DNA from: Akkermansia sp.
GTDB taxonomy: Bacteria > Verrucomicrobiota > Verrucomicrobiia > Verrucomicrobiales > Akkermansiaceae
DNA length: 5,633 nt
Direction: 5' to 3'
Assembly (NCBI GenBank): GCA_017379255.1
Contig: JAFNWZ010000250.1
Coordinates: forward strand, 1 to 5,633
Positions 5,440 through 5,633 of this stretch are shown piece after piece. A program made the translations under genes and the position numbers. The notes under the pieces are model-generated. The model saw only the letters and a list, made by a program, of their open reading frames with translations, searched no databases and was not told the origin of the DNA. Numbering within the stretch: position 1 is the stretch's first letter; each line of letters opens with the position of its first letter.

Positions 5440-5633
5440 CTGAATGAGCTGCCGGAATCTTAAAAACAATCACATGTGTCCCAAAGCTTCGTAAATTGTA
5501 ATTTATCTTCCTAATCCGCGGGCGAACGCCCGCCGAATTCTGAGCCCGCGCAAGCGGGTAAAAGATGAAAGACAGGGGTAAGCCCGCGCAGCGGGCGCAG
5601 CCCCTGTTATGCACAAAAATATTATGGAGCCCA
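5440..5633. other. Non-coding region after pnp
   Basis: No convincing gene is present. The first part (about 5461-5515) is AT-rich and holds a near-palindrome, TAAATT-GT-AATTTA (5492-5505). The GC-rich hairpin cluster follows. The last bases contain an ATG at 5624 that opens a frame running off the window (ATG GAG CCC), with no ribosome site or clear promoter before it; it may be the start of the next gene, but three codons do not allow a call. Confidence 0.5.
5516..5607. repeat. Cluster of three GC-rich mini-palindromes (REP-like)
   Basis: Three small hairpins lie in a row. The first is GCGGGC/GCCCGC (5518-5523/5528-5533, loop GAAC). The second is CCCGC/GCGGG (5545-5549/5554-5558) with a GCAA tetraloop. 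The third is GCCCGC/GCGGGC (5582-5587/5591-5596, loop GCA), nested inside an outer 7-bp stem ACAGGGG/CCCCTGT (5572-5578/5601-5607). The second and third share GCCCGCGCA followed by GCGGG, differing by one base. This fits a dispersed palindromic element between genes, but copy number cannot be seen from one window. A minus-strand ORF of 69 codons (5614-5405) crosses it and the pnp terminator, and I take it as spurious. Confidence 0.6.

Noticed and set aside
2884..5469. An 861-codon open frame on the minus strand, opposite pnp and running into radC
   Set aside because: It is the exact codon-phase mirror of pnp, explained by the absence of TTA, CTA and TCA codons there. pnp has all its domains and catalytic residues, and the antisense product has low-complexity His/Leu/Gly composition typical of mirror frames.
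5405..5614. A 69-codon minus-strand ORF across the hairpin cluster and the pnp terminator
   Set aside because: It reads through two sets of palindromes, including a terminator, and has no ribosome site. If it recurs in the genome, the repeat would explain it.
5624..5633. ATG at 5624 as the start of the next plus-strand gene
   Set aside because: Only three codons are visible, with no Shine-Dalgarno or good promoter before it.

Overview
The window reads as a piece of ordinary chromosome from a GC-rich Gram-negative bacterium, most likely of the Verrucomicrobiota (Akkermansia-like). That assignment is inferred from the style of the PNPase and tail-specific protease proteins, the weak use of Shine-Dalgarno sites and the GC-rich mini-hairpins; no search was run. 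Five protein genes are supported, with two strong intrinsic terminators, three sigma-70-like promoters and one cluster of GC-rich palindromes. I see no rRNA, tRNA, CRISPR array, insertion sequence or phage gene.

Layout. Positions 1-644 (+) hold the C-terminal third of a Prc/Tsp tail-specific protease whose catalytic part lies before the window; it ends at a textbook terminator (671-699). A promoter starts two bases after the terminator's T tract and drives a GtrB/DPM1-like polyprenyl-phosphate glycosyltransferase (735-1664, +), apparently as a leaderless mRNA. Tail to tail with it, one base apart, is a minus-strand operon, radC then a short TatD-family hydrolase, joined by an ATGA start/stop overlap (2978 down to 1666). 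Divergent from radC is pnp (3232-5379, +), a complete polynucleotide phosphorylase with both RNase PH cores, KH and S1 domains. It has a leader of about 150 nt with competing hairpins, tandem stop codons and its own terminator (5407-5439). Positions 5440-5633 carry no convincing gene; they hold an AT-rich tract and then three small GC-rich hairpins that look like a dispersed palindromic repeat.

The genes do not form one pathway. The protease and glycosyltransferase act at the cell envelope, RadC is a JAMM-motif protein of unsettled function, TatD is a metal-dependent hydrolase often linked to DNA or RNA trimming, and PNPase degrades RNA. The interesting parts are regulatory: a leaderless and a nearly leaderless transcript, a 12-base inverted repeat shared by the divergent radC and pnp promoters, a switch-like pnp leader, and the downstream hairpin cluster. 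I find no clear sign of an undescribed multi-gene system.
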